The notes under the pieces are model-generated. The model made no database searches and was not told the origin of the DNA. It was given only the letters and a program-made list of their open reading frames with translations. Positions 6,292 through 13,959 of a stretch of 23,768 nt of DNA are shown here, one piece after another. Every line of letters begins with the position of its first letter. Within the stretch, counting starts at the first letter, position 1. This DNA is from a virus, in the IMG/VR virus record IMGVR_UViG_3300046009_004042, positions 1-23,768 of that record. One strand, given 5' to 3'. The translations under genes were made by a program, and so were the position numbers.

Positions 6292-7020
6292 GTGACAACC
6301 AATTTCTATTTCAACAACTTTACGAATAGTCAAGAGCAGATCTTAATTGAAGATCTGGTTCTCGAGTCTATTCAAATTTATGGGCATGATGTGTTCTACT
6401 GTCCTCGTACACTCGTTGAAAAAGACGAAGTTTACGAAGAAGATGCATTATCACAGTACAACAGTTCTTACTTAATTGACATGTATATTCGTAGCTATGA
6501 GAGTTATGAAGGTGACGGACAATTCTTGTCGAAGTTTGGTCTTGAAATCAGAGATCAGGTTACATTTACCGTGTCCGTTCGTAACTTTATGAATGAGATT
6601 GGCTCAGTAGAAATGATCGATCGTCCTCAAGAAGGCGATCTCATTTATCTTGCCATGGCAGATCGTTTGATGTATGTCAAATACGTCAATAAAACTCCTG
6701 TCTTCTATCAGATGGGCGCTATTCAGATGTATGATCTCGTTTGCGAGATGTTTGAATATAGCAGTGAGCAGTTAAATACTGGCATTCAGGCAATTGATAG
6801 TATTGAGAAATTAAGTAGTCTCAGCCTCGATGCCTTTGGAATCTTGACGAATGACGATTTACTTCTGGTTACTCAAGAAGGAAATCCAATTATACAAGGC
6901 AGCTATGATTTTGGTACACAAGCCGGAGATGCATTCGAAGATAATATGGAGTTTGAAACAGGTGGCGACAGTATTCTTGACTGGACACAAGTCGATCCGT
7001 TTAGTGAAGGACAAGTTTGA
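6292..7020 (+). CDS. 14: Neck protein gp14
   Basis: This 242-aa protein (T4 gp14 about 256 aa) starts at GTG four bases after the gene 13 stop, with AGG eight bases upstream; no in-frame ATG near the start competes. The N-terminal block NFYFNNFTNSQEQILIEDLVLESIQIYGHDVFYCPR is characteristic of gp14. The body (FGLEIRDQVTFTVSVRNF, RPQEGDLIYLAMADRLMYVKYV) matches the neck beta-barrel region. It forms a ring at the head-tail joint with gp13. In T4 the next gene is 15; here a homing endonuclease cassette is inserted right after the stop. Confidence 0.9.
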   Translation: MTTNFYFNNFTNSQEQILIEDLVLESIQIYGHDVFYCPRTLVEKDEVYEEDALSQYNSSYLIDMYIRSYESYEGDGQFLSKFGLEIRDQVTFTVSVRNFMNEIGSVEMIDRPQEGDLIYLAMADRLMYVKYVNKTPVFYQMGAIQMYDLVCEMFEYSSEQLNTGIQAIDSIEKLSSLSLDAFGILTNDDLLLVTQEGNPIIQGSYDFGTQAGDAFEDNMEFETGGDSILDWTQVDPFSEGQV

Positions 7021-7032
7021 AATACACACTTT

Positions 7033-7040
7033 TATAAATA
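7033..7040 (+). promoter_or_regulatory. Late promoter of the first endonuclease cassette
   Basis: Exact TATAAATA, 18 bases before the endonuclease ATG. Its last bases form part of the 5' arm of the hairpin at 7037-7056. It may also serve the downstream genes 15-17, which have no promoter of their own that I can see. Confidence 0.75.
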
Positions 7041-7056
7041 CTCTTAAAGGAGTATT
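7037..7056 (+). promoter_or_regulatory. Hairpin masking the endonuclease ribosome-binding site
   Basis: AATACTC (7037-7043), loop TTAAAG, GAGTATT (7050-7056). The 3' arm contains the GAG of the AAAGGAG ribosome site (7047-7052), six bases before the ATG. A transcript starting at the late promoter (expected start about 7046) would lack the 5' arm; a read-through transcript from genes 13-14 would keep it. The same plan is found at 21067-21106. Confidence 0.6.
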
Positions 7057-7058
7057 AT

Positions 7059-7739
7059 ATGGAAAAGTACGGGATTGTTTATATTTGGAGAGATAGTAAA
7101 CACAAAAGATATTATATTGGTGCGCATTGGGGCACAGAAAATGATGGTTATATTTGCAGTTCTCCTTGGATGAAACGAGCTTATAAGTTAAGGCCTAATG
7201 ATTTTAAGAGAAGAATATTAACTAGAGTATATACAAATAAACAAGAAATGTTTGATGAAGAAGCCAAATGGCAAAACTTTATTAAAGATGAAGAATTGCG
7301 GATAAGATATTATAATATAAGAAGACATGGAGATAAACACTGGTCATCAAATCCTAATACTTCCTTAACAGTAAAAGAAAAAATATCTAAAGCTAATAAA
7401 GGAAAGCCATCGCCTAATAAAGGTAAAAATCTTTCTGAACAAACAAAAGAAAAAATAAGTAATAATACTAAACGTGGCATGGCCAAAATGGATAAAAGTT
7501 ACCGTTGGGATAAAGACTATAGAAAAAAGATAAGTATTAATGGTAAACGCCTTCAAAAAGAAGGCAAAATAGGAATGTTAGGTAAAGTGCATTCTAACAA
7601 AACAAAAGAAAAAATGAGTGTATCTCAATCAGGATCAAATAATCCAATGTATAATAAACCCCATGATGAAGAAGCAAAAAGAAAGATTTCTGAAACATCA
7701 AAATTGATGTGGGCTAAACGTCGCATGGAGAAGTTGTAA
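7059..7739 (+). CDS. GIY-YIG free-standing homing endonuclease (cassette 1)
   Basis: This 226-aa protein has GIVYIWRDSKHKRYYIG (residues 5-21), the GIY-YIG nuclease core. The expected catalytic Glu lies in FDEEAKW and the conserved Asn in RYYNIRR. The remainder is Lys-rich with several NUMOD3-like DNA-binding repeats (KEKISKANKGK, KEKISNNTKRG, KEKMSVSQSG, KRKISETSK). It is a Seg/I-TevI relative that would cut endonuclease-free alleles near genes 14/15 so that repair copies the cassette. No intron is present: genes 14 and 15 are each whole. The stop overlaps the gene 15 ATG (TAATG). A/T-richer codon use than its neighbours supports transfer. It is paralogous to the gene at 21106. Confidence 0.9.
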   Translation: MEKYGIVYIWRDSKHKRYYIGAHWGTENDGYICSSPWMKRAYKLRPNDFKRRILTRVYTNKQEMFDEEAKWQNFIKDEELRIRYYNIRRHGDKHWSSNPNTSLTVKEKISKANKGKPSPNKGKNLSEQTKEKISNNTKRGMAKMDKSYRWDKDYRKKISINGKRLQKEGKIGMLGKVHSNKTKEKMSVSQSGSNNPMYNKPHDEEAKRKISETSKLMWAKRRMEKL

Positions 7740-8569
7740 TGTTTGGAAGAACATGGAATCACGACAGTTTAAGAAAATACATCATCGTATTTGGCACTGT
7801 CTTTAACGACATCTATATCAATCGCCTCAGCTCGACCGGAGAAGTACTTCAGACTCTGAAAGTTCCTTTGACTTACGGTCCAAAAGACAAAATACTTTCG
7901 AGACTTGAACAAAGTCCGAGACTCGATAATCAAGTTGGCATTATTCTTCCTCGTATTTCTTTTGAAATGACGACTTTAGAATATGATTCTACTCGTAAAC
8001 TAAATACACTCAATAAGTTGACGAAGCAATCTGCGACCGCGGGCACTGATGACGAAGTCAAGTATCAGTATCAACCTGTTCCATATGACATGCAATTTGA
8101 GATGAATATCTTAGTGAAGAATGCAGAAGATGGCACACGAATCGTAGAACAGATCGTTCCTTACTTCACTCCTGACTTTACAGTGAGTGTAAATCTTGTT
8201 CCTGAAGTCGACAGCGCTCGCGACATTCCTATTATTTTAAATAGCATCTCTTCTCAAGATCAATACGAAGGCAGCTTTGAGCAAAGAAGAGCGCTGATAT
8301 GGACACTTAATTTTACTCTAAAGGGCTATCTATATGGTCCTACAAAGAAATCAAAACTGATTAAATATGCTGAAACAACGTTCAGGCTTCCTGAAGATGT
8401 AGCCACAGGAAACACTGATAATACCGCAAATACGATAGTCGTGGCTTCGAGACCCGGACTTACGGCGAACGGAGAACCTACTACCAACACCGCTTTAAGT
8501 ATTTCATATGAAGATATTATAAGTACAGATAACTATAGTATTATCAATACAATTACTGAGAATATCTAA
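7739..8569 (+). CDS. 15: Tail terminator / proximal sheath stabiliser gp15
   Basis: This 276-aa protein is close to T4 gp15 (272 aa). It begins MFGRTWNHDSLRKYIIVFGTVFNDIYINR, with the VPLTYGPKDKILSRL block that is diagnostic of gp15, and continues with FEMNILVKNAEDGTRIVEQIVPYFTPDFTVSVNLVPE. gp15 forms the hexameric ring that caps the finished sheath and tube and docks to the neck. The ATG overlaps the endonuclease stop, so the insertion left the start intact but changed which upstream gene it is coupled to. Its own stop overlaps the gene 16 start (TAATG). Confidence 0.92.
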   Translation: MFGRTWNHDSLRKYIIVFGTVFNDIYINRLSSTGEVLQTLKVPLTYGPKDKILSRLEQSPRLDNQVGIILPRISFEMTTLEYDSTRKLNTLNKLTKQSATAGTDDEVKYQYQPVPYDMQFEMNILVKNAEDGTRIVEQIVPYFTPDFTVSVNLVPEVDSARDIPIILNSISSQDQYEGSFEQRRALIWTLNFTLKGYLYGPTKKSKLIKYAETTFRLPEDVATGNTDNTANTIVVASRPGLTANGEPTTNTALSISYEDIISTDNYSIINTITENI

Positions 8570-8958
8570 TGAGCAATGAACTTGATAAATTTTTAAACAT
8601 CGCTGCAGGTGAAACTCTTCCGGCTGTGATTGAAAAGAAAATTACTACACAAGCAAATGCAGACTTTGAGTTTGCTCGCGAGAATATGATGGAAGTCATT
8701 AATAAAGGGCAAGAAGCTCTCTTCGAACTGATGGATGTGGCGAAACAAAGCCAACACCCAAGAGCATATGAAGTGCTTGCTGGAATGATGAACACCATGG
8801 TTGGAGCGAGTAAAGATCTTCTCGATTTACAAGTCAAAAAGAAAAAACTGATGGAAGATGATCCAACTGCTACCGCCCAACAAGTGACAAACAATCTTTT
8901 TGTCGGTTCAACTGCCGAGTTACAGAAATATCTAAAGCAACATAAAGATGGCGAGTGA
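8569..8958 (+). CDS. 16: Terminase small subunit gp16
   Basis: This 129-aa, mostly helical protein sits directly before the large terminase. The central part (FELMDVAKQSQHPRAYEVLAGMMNTMVGASKDLLDLQVKKKKL, about 62-104) is the coiled-coil oligomerisation region of T4 gp16-type small subunits. It is somewhat shorter than T4 gp16 (164 aa). gp16 forms a ring that recognises phage DNA, starts packaging and stimulates the gp17 motor. It overlaps gene 17 by 11 bases, as is common for terminase pairs. Confidence 0.9.
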   Translation: MSNELDKFLNIAAGETLPAVIEKKITTQANADFEFARENMMEVINKGQEALFELMDVAKQSQHPRAYEVLAGMMNTMVGASKDLLDLQVKKKKLMEDDPTATAQQVTNNLFVGSTAELQKYLKQHKDGE

Positions 8959-10621
8959 AAATTACTTAGGTAATCCTCGATTAAAAAGAGCCGACACAAA
9001 GGTCGAGTATACTCCAGAGCAGGTTGCCGAGTATATCAAGTGCTCTGAGGATCCGATCTACTTTATCTTAACTTATTGTAAGATTGTCAATATCGATAAG
9101 GGTCTGATCATGTTCCCGCTCTGGGAATTTCAGAAAGAAATGATCCTCGCCTTCGAAGAGAATCGCTTCGTCATCTGTAAGATGCCACGTCAGGTTGGTA
9201 AGACGACGACTGTTGCGGCATATCTATTATGGAAGATCGTATTCAACGAAGAATACTCGATCGCTATTCTGGCCAACAAAGACAGACAAGCGCGAGAAAT
9301 CCTTGGTCGTATTCAGTTAATGTTCGAGCATCTTCCGAAGTGGCTTCAGATGGGTGTGACCGAATGGAATAAAGGTAACATTAAGCTCGAGAATGGATCT
9401 GAAATCCTTGCTTCTGCTACTTCATCTTCTGCGATTCGTGGTACTTCTCAGAACATGGTATACCTCGACGAGTTTGCCTTCGTTCCGACCAATATTCAAG
9501 ACGAGTTCTTTGCTTCGGTCTATCCTACCATTTCATCTGGTCAAAGTTCGAAGGTTCTGATTACTTCGACTCCGAACGGTATGAACATGTTCTATCGTAT
9601 TTGGACAGAGTCTGAAGAAGGTCGTAATGCATATGCTCGAGTCGACGTTCACTGGTCACAGATTCCAGGCCGCGATCAAGCCTGGAGAGAACAGACGATC
9701 AGTAATACGTCTGAAGATCAGTTCAGACAAGAATACGAGTGCGAGTTTCTTGGTTCTTCGAACACTCTGATTCATCCTACCAAACTTCGTAATATGGTTT
9801 ATAAACAACCGATTGCTCAAGCAGACGGTGGACTCAAGATCTATGAAGAACCAGAGAAAGATACAATTTATGCGATTGTAGTTGATACTGCTCGAGGAGC
9901 TGGAGCCGACTATTCTGCTTTTATTGTCGTGAATGTATCAACGATGCCATATCGACAAGTGGCCGCATTTCGAAACAATCTAATATCTCCATTGATATAT
10001 CCAAACATTATCTATGGTGCCGCAGTCAAATATAATGATGCTCTTGTTCTTGTGGAAACAAATGATATTGGACAACAAGTCGCAGATATTTTGCACTATG
10101 ATCTTGAATATGACGGAGTTTTGGTGACTGCCAATAACGGCAGAACAGGACAAAGTTTATCAGGTGGTTTTGCTACCACTACACATTACGGAGTCAAAAC
10201 ATCAAAACAAGTCAAGAGAATTGGTTGTGCCACACTCAAGACTCTCGTCGAGGCTGACAAGTTCTTAATCTATGATTATGATACCATCTATGAGTTAAGT
10301 CGTTTCTCACTCAAGAATACCTTAAAAGGAAATCAGTCTTACGAAGCTGAAGATGGTAACGATGATATGGCCATGTGTTGTGTTCTCTTTGCCTGGTTGA
10401 CTACACAGCCATATCTGAAAGAGATTACAAATATTGATATTCGTATGCAAATTTATGAGCAGAATGAAAAGATGCTCGAACAACAAATGCTACCGTTTGG
10501 ATTAATGAGTACAGGCGATGACGCCCATGACGAAGAAGTCAACGAGTCATTGTTTGATGGTGGACCGAAAAATGATTTTTGGGTGGCGCAAAAGCGCGGG
10601 TTTTTTGAAGGAAATTTTTGA
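8948..10621 (+). CDS. 17: Terminase large subunit gp17 (packaging ATPase and nuclease)
   Basis: This 557-aa protein has both terminase domains. In the ATPase half the Walker A is PRQVGKTT (residues 80-87), the Walker B plus catalytic Glu is VYLDE (171-175) and the coupling motif is TSTPNG (206-211). In the C-terminal RNase H-like nuclease the acidic residues are D313 (VVDTARG), E370/D373 (VETND) and D472/D473 (GNDDM). All key residues are present. It powers DNA translocation into the prohead and cuts headful lengths from the concatemer, working at the portal gp20 with gp16. T4 gp17 is 610 aa. The C-terminal KNDFWVAQKRGFFEGNF tail also looks typical of the family. Confidence 0.97.
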   Translation: MASENYLGNPRLKRADTKVEYTPEQVAEYIKCSEDPIYFILTYCKIVNIDKGLIMFPLWEFQKEMILAFEENRFVICKMPRQVGKTTTVAAYLLWKIVFNEEYSIAILANKDRQAREILGRIQLMFEHLPKWLQMGVTEWNKGNIKLENGSEILASATSSSAIRGTSQNMVYLDEFAFVPTNIQDEFFASVYPTISSGQSSKVLITSTPNGMNMFYRIWTESEEGRNAYARVDVHWSQIPGRDQAWREQTISNTSEDQFRQEYECEFLGSSNTLIHPTKLRNMVYKQPIAQADGGLKIYEEPEKDTIYAIVVDTARGAGADYSAFIVVNVSTMPYRQVAAFRNNLISPLIYPNIIYGAAVKYNDALVLVETNDIGQQVADILHYDLEYDGVLVTANNGRTGQSLSGGFATTTHYGVKTSKQVKRIGCATLKTLVEADKFLIYDYDTIYELSRFSLKNTLKGNQSYEAEDGNDDMAMCCVLFAWLTTQPYLKEITNIDIRMQIYEQNEKMLEQQMLPFGLMSTGDDAHDEEVNESLFDGGPKNDFWVAQKRGFFEGNF

Positions 10622-10622
10622 T

Positions 10623-10658
10623 ATGAAATTAAATATACAATTGCCTCAAATACCCTAA
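10623..10658 (+). CDS. Possible 11-aa frame after gene 17
   Basis: ATG one base after the gene 17 stop opens MKLNIQLPQIP then TAA; GAAGGAAA (10607-10614) could be its ribosome site. Past the stop the same frame continues open for 17 more codons. It may be a broken small gene or chance. The late promoter at 10670 lies in the continuation. Confidence 0.2.
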   Translation: MKLNIQLPQIP

Positions 10659-10669
10659 TTTATTGAAGT

Positions 10670-10677
10670 TATAAATA
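10670..10677 (+). promoter_or_regulatory. Late promoter of gene 18
   Basis: Exact TATAAATA, 44 bases before the gene 18 ATG. AAAGGGAGA precedes the ATG. No terminator is visible between 17 and 18. Confidence 0.8.
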
Positions 10678-10721
10678 AAGTAAATGCAACTTACATGACT
10701 AACCTTTAAAGGGAGATAACA

Positions 10722-13331
10722 ATGGCGTTTCAAGTCAGCCCAGGAATCAATGTTTCCGAAATTGATCTTACAACTACTGTTCCAGCACTTGCGACTACGG
10801 TCGGAGGTTTTGGTGGAGTATTTCGTTGGGGACCAGTCGGAAAGTTCGTTCTTGTAGATTCAGAAAATACACTCGCAAACCGCTTCGGTAAACCGACATC
10901 GGATAACTACGAAACGTTTTATACAGCAGCTAACTTCCTTTCTTATGGAAATGCTCTGTATGTTTCGCGTGCCGCTGCGACGACAGGGTTTGCAAATACT
11001 TTAACTTTTACTCTCGACTCAGACACTTCGCTTGCTTCGAACGGCGCAGCGCTCGGTCTTACAGTCGGTGATCTTGTACAAGGCGATGGCATTCCCGATG
11101 ATACCTTCGTCACAGTTGCAAACACCACAGCTATCGCTCTTTCGAAAGCAGCTACTACAAGTTCTTCTACACTCCTTTCATTCTTTGCTAATAGTCGCGT
11201 TTTATCTGCTTATGCTGGTAACACAGCGACAGTCGTGGCATCGAACGTCGTAGTAAGAAACTCTGAAGAATTCGAAAATAAAGGTGCAGCAAATGCAACT
11301 TTCGCTGGAACAGAGTTTGTAGCTCGTTATCCCGGTTCGCTCGGCAATTCTCTCAAAGTTTCGATGTGCGACAGTGCAACTCAGTTTACTGAATCAGTTA
11401 CATTCGAAACTAATACTACTTACGGCTCAACAACTGCAAATACATATGCTCTTGCAGATCTTACAAGTGCTACGATGTCGATCACCGTAGGCAGTAACAC
11501 TGCTAACGTCGTGTTTGTATGGTCGGGAGACGATTTCGCAGATCGCGTAGCAGCTGCTACGACAGCACGAACAGTTGGATCGAATGGCGTATCAGCTAAC
11601 TTTATCTCTTTGGCAACTGCAAATACACTCTTTACGAATAATGACGCAGTATGGTATGCAAAGGGAGCTTCTTCGACTGCGAATAGCATTCAAGGTCTAT
11701 CAGAAGGTACATCGTACTTTATTAGCGCAGCTAATACTACTGGGTTTTCTCTGTCGCTTTCTTCTGGAGGATCTGCAGTTGCTATTTCGAATGGCGCAGC
11801 TAACTCAGACGTATACTTCACGAAGCAAACAGCGACCGATCTTGGTCTTACGCTCGCTCAAGCACGTCTCGCAGTCACAGCAGTAAAAGATAAGATTTCT
11901 GTAGGCGATTACATCGAAGTTGGTAATACAACGGTTGGCAAGCAGAATATGAGAGTCGTTTCAGAAGGTGCACAAGCCGATGATGGTACAAATATCTTCT
12001 TCAACATCGTTTTCGATTCGACTTGGAACAAGTCGACCAACTTTAGCGGTACTTCACTGAAACGCCAGTGGGAATACTTCAACGTTGTAGAATCTGCCCC
12101 CGGCGTATCTTCATCAATGACAAATGCAGGTCGTACTATTACTGATGAAGTTTCAGTTGTTATAGTTGACGAAGACGGTCTGATCAGCGGGACACCTGGT
12201 CAAGTTCTTGAAATCTACCAAAACCTTTCACGTGCAACAGATGCCAAGAAAGATGACGGTACAACGAACTATTATAAGACTGCAATCAACGACTTCTCAC
12301 GTTGGGTTTGGGCTACAAACGATCGCGACGGTGCAGCTTCTAACACGCTGTCAACAGTTGCTAACTCTACTAACGCGACAACTTATACGAAGTCATTCGT
12401 TCGCGGTGCAGATGGTGCTACAGAAAGTACAGTTTCGATGGCAGCTCTTGGTTCTGCCTATGATCTCTTTGCAGACGCAAGCACAGTCGATGTTTCTCTA
12501 CTTCTTCAAGGGAAGGCAATCGGAACGAACGACGTTCAGCTAGCTAACTATCTGATCGATAACATTGCAGAAGTTCGCAAGGATTGTGTAGTGTTCGTTT
12601 CTCCTGCATACTCTGACGTTGTAGGTATTAACGTAGAAAACGAACAAGCACAGAACGTTGTAGACTTTAGAAATCTTTTGCATAGTACTTCATATGCATT
12701 CCTCGATTCTGGTTACAAATATCAGTATGACAAGTATGCGGACGTATATCGTTACATTCCTTTGAACGGCGATATTGCTGGTCTTACAGCTCGCAGTGAT
12801 AGCCTCAGAGATCCTTGGTTCTCTCCTGCTGGATTTACTCGCGGTCAAATCAAAAACCTTGTCAAGCTAGCATTTAGCCCAGGAAAAACTGAAAGAGATC
12901 TTCTGTATAAGAACGATGTCAATCCAATTGTCACTTTCCCTGGTCAAGGTACAATACTTTTCGGAGATAAGACTCTCCTTGGTCGTACTAGCGCATTCGA
13001 TCGTATTAACGTACGTCGCTTGTTCATCGTTCTTGAGAAGGCCATTGCCACAGCTTCAAACTCTACTCTGTTTGAATTCAATGACGAATTCACAAGATCA
13101 CAGTTTGTGAACTTAGTTGAGCCATTCCTTCGCGACGTACAAGGTCGTCGTGGAATCGTTGACTTCCGTGTGGTTTGCGACGAGACGAATAACACTGCTG
13201 AAGTAATCGACACCAACCGCTTTGTTGGAGACATCTACATCAAGCCTGCTAAGTCGATCAACTTCATCCAGCTAAACTTCGTCGCTGTCAGATCTGGTGT
13301 CGAATTCACTGAAATCGCTGGCCAGTTCTAA
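10722..13331 (+). CDS. 18: Contractile tail sheath protein gp18
   Basis: This 869-aa protein is much longer than T4 gp18 (659 aa). The N-terminus FQVSPGINVSEIDLTTTVPALATTVGGFGGVFRWGPVG and the C-terminal domain (FDRINVRRLFIVLEKAI, FVNLVEPFLRDVQGRRGIVDFRVVCDETNNT, GDIYIKPAKSINFIQLNFVAVRSGVEF) are the conserved sheath core that interlocks subunits and contracts. Residues about 90-160 and 285-370 are Ala/Thr/Ser/Asn-rich and beta-like (GDLVQGDGIPDDTFVTVANTTAIALS; GLSEGTSYFISAANTTGFSLS), resembling surface modules of fibre proteins. They probably account for the extra length and should face outward. The gene has its own late promoter and a strong ribosome site. Confidence 0.95.
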   Translation: MAFQVSPGINVSEIDLTTTVPALATTVGGFGGVFRWGPVGKFVLVDSENTLANRFGKPTSDNYETFYTAANFLSYGNALYVSRAAATTGFANTLTFTLDSDTSLASNGAALGLTVGDLVQGDGIPDDTFVTVANTTAIALSKAATTSSSTLLSFFANSRVLSAYAGNTATVVASNVVVRNSEEFENKGAANATFAGTEFVARYPGSLGNSLKVSMCDSATQFTESVTFETNTTYGSTTANTYALADLTSATMSITVGSNTANVVFVWSGDDFADRVAAATTARTVGSNGVSANFISLATANTLFTNNDAVWYAKGASSTANSIQGLSEGTSYFISAANTTGFSLSLSSGGSAVAISNGAANSDVYFTKQTATDLGLTLAQARLAVTAVKDKISVGDYIEVGNTTVGKQNMRVVSEGAQADDGTNIFFNIVFDSTWNKSTNFSGTSLKRQWEYFNVVESAPGVSSSMTNAGRTITDEVSVVIVDEDGLISGTPGQVLEIYQNLSRATDAKKDDGTTNYYKTAINDFSRWVWATNDRDGAASNTLSTVANSTNATTYTKSFVRGADGATESTVSMAALGSAYDLFADASTVDVSLLLQGKAIGTNDVQLANYLIDNIAEVRKDCVVFVSPAYSDVVGINVENEQAQNVVDFRNLLHSTSYAFLDSGYKYQYDKYADVYRYIPLNGDIAGLTARSDSLRDPWFSPAGFTRGQIKNLVKLAFSPGKTERDLLYKNDVNPIVTFPGQGTILFGDKTLLGRTSAFDRINVRRLFIVLEKAIATASNSTLFEFNDEFTRSQFVNLVEPFLRDVQGRRGIVDFRVVCDETNNTAEVIDTNRFVGDIYIKPAKSINFIQLNFVAVRSGVEFTEIAGQF

Positions 13332-13337
13332 TAAATA
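13330..13337 (+). promoter_or_regulatory. Late-promoter variant before gene 19
   Basis: AATAAATA (7 of 8) overlapping the gene 18 stop, 23 bases before the gene 19 ATG, which has a near-perfect AGGAGGA ribosome site. Position fits; the sequence is one base off. Confidence 0.45.
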
Positions 13338-13360
13338 AAATAAACCTAGGAGGAAAGTAA

Positions 13361-13903
13361 ATGGCTTTTAATATCACTGAAATGAGAAGCCAACTAGCTT
13401 TTGGCGGTGCAAGACAAAACCTGTTCCAAGTGGATATTTTTAATCCTGCGAACAACTCAGGGGATGCAAAAACAAGATTCATGTGTCAGGCAGCTCAGCT
13501 GCCTGGCTCTGATCTTGGAGTCATTCCGGTGTTTTACTTCGGTCGTCAAATGAAGTTAGCTGGTGATAGAACATTCGCCGAATGGACAGTTACGATTATT
13601 AACGATGAAGACTTCTTGATTCGTAATGCCATGGAAGAATGGTCAAATAGAATCAATCGTCTACAACGTAACGTCAGAGAAATTGGTCCTGGATATAAGT
13701 CACAGGCCACAGTCACTCAGTTTGGGAAAGATGGCACGAAGATCCGCACTTATGATTTTAACGGAATCTTCCCAAGCAATATCAGTCCAATCGAACTTGA
13801 TTGGTCTACAACCGATCAAATCGAACTGTTCCAGGTAACGTTCCAATATGACTATTGGTCAGTTGGTCGTACTGGAACGACAGGTCAAGCCGGCGGTGAT
13901 TAA
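13361..13903 (+). CDS. 19: Tail tube protein gp19
   Basis: This 180-aa protein (T4 gp19 163 aa) shows the tail-tube family sequence: MAFNITEMRSQLAFGGARQNLFQVDIFNP, FMCQAAQLPGSDLG, GDRTFAEWTVTIINDEDFLIRNAMEEWSNRIN, and the closing YDFNGIFPSNISPIELDWSTTDQIELFQVTFQYDYW. It stacks as hexamer rings inside the gp18 sheath and forms the DNA conduit. AGGAGGA directly upstream implies heavy translation, as needed for a high-copy subunit. A strong terminator follows within three bases of the stop. Confidence 0.95.
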   Translation: MAFNITEMRSQLAFGGARQNLFQVDIFNPANNSGDAKTRFMCQAAQLPGSDLGVIPVFYFGRQMKLAGDRTFAEWTVTIINDEDFLIRNAMEEWSNRINRLQRNVREIGPGYKSQATVTQFGKDGTKIRTYDFNGIFPSNISPIELDWSTTDQIELFQVTFQYDYWSVGRTGTTGQAGGD

Positions 13904-13905
13904 TA

Positions 13906-13938
13906 AGTAAGGGGTAGTCATTACCCTTTACTTTTTTT
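13906..13938 (+). terminator. Intrinsic terminator after gene 19
   Basis: AGTAAGGGGTA (13906-13916), loop GTCAT, TACCCTTTACT (13922-13932): eleven pairs including one G-T. Seven T residues (13932-13938) follow. It separates the tail and head gene units. Confidence 0.85.
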
Positions 13939-13959
13939 GTTATTTAAATTGGAGAACCC

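Noticed and set aside
7021-7739. Group I intron hosting endonuclease 1
   Set aside because: Genes 14 and 15 are both complete and uninterrupted, so the endonuclease is free-standing; no intron core was seen.
10943-11689. Reverse-strand frames inside gene 18
   Set aside because: They are shadows of a well-supported sheath gene, without ribosome sites or family motifs.
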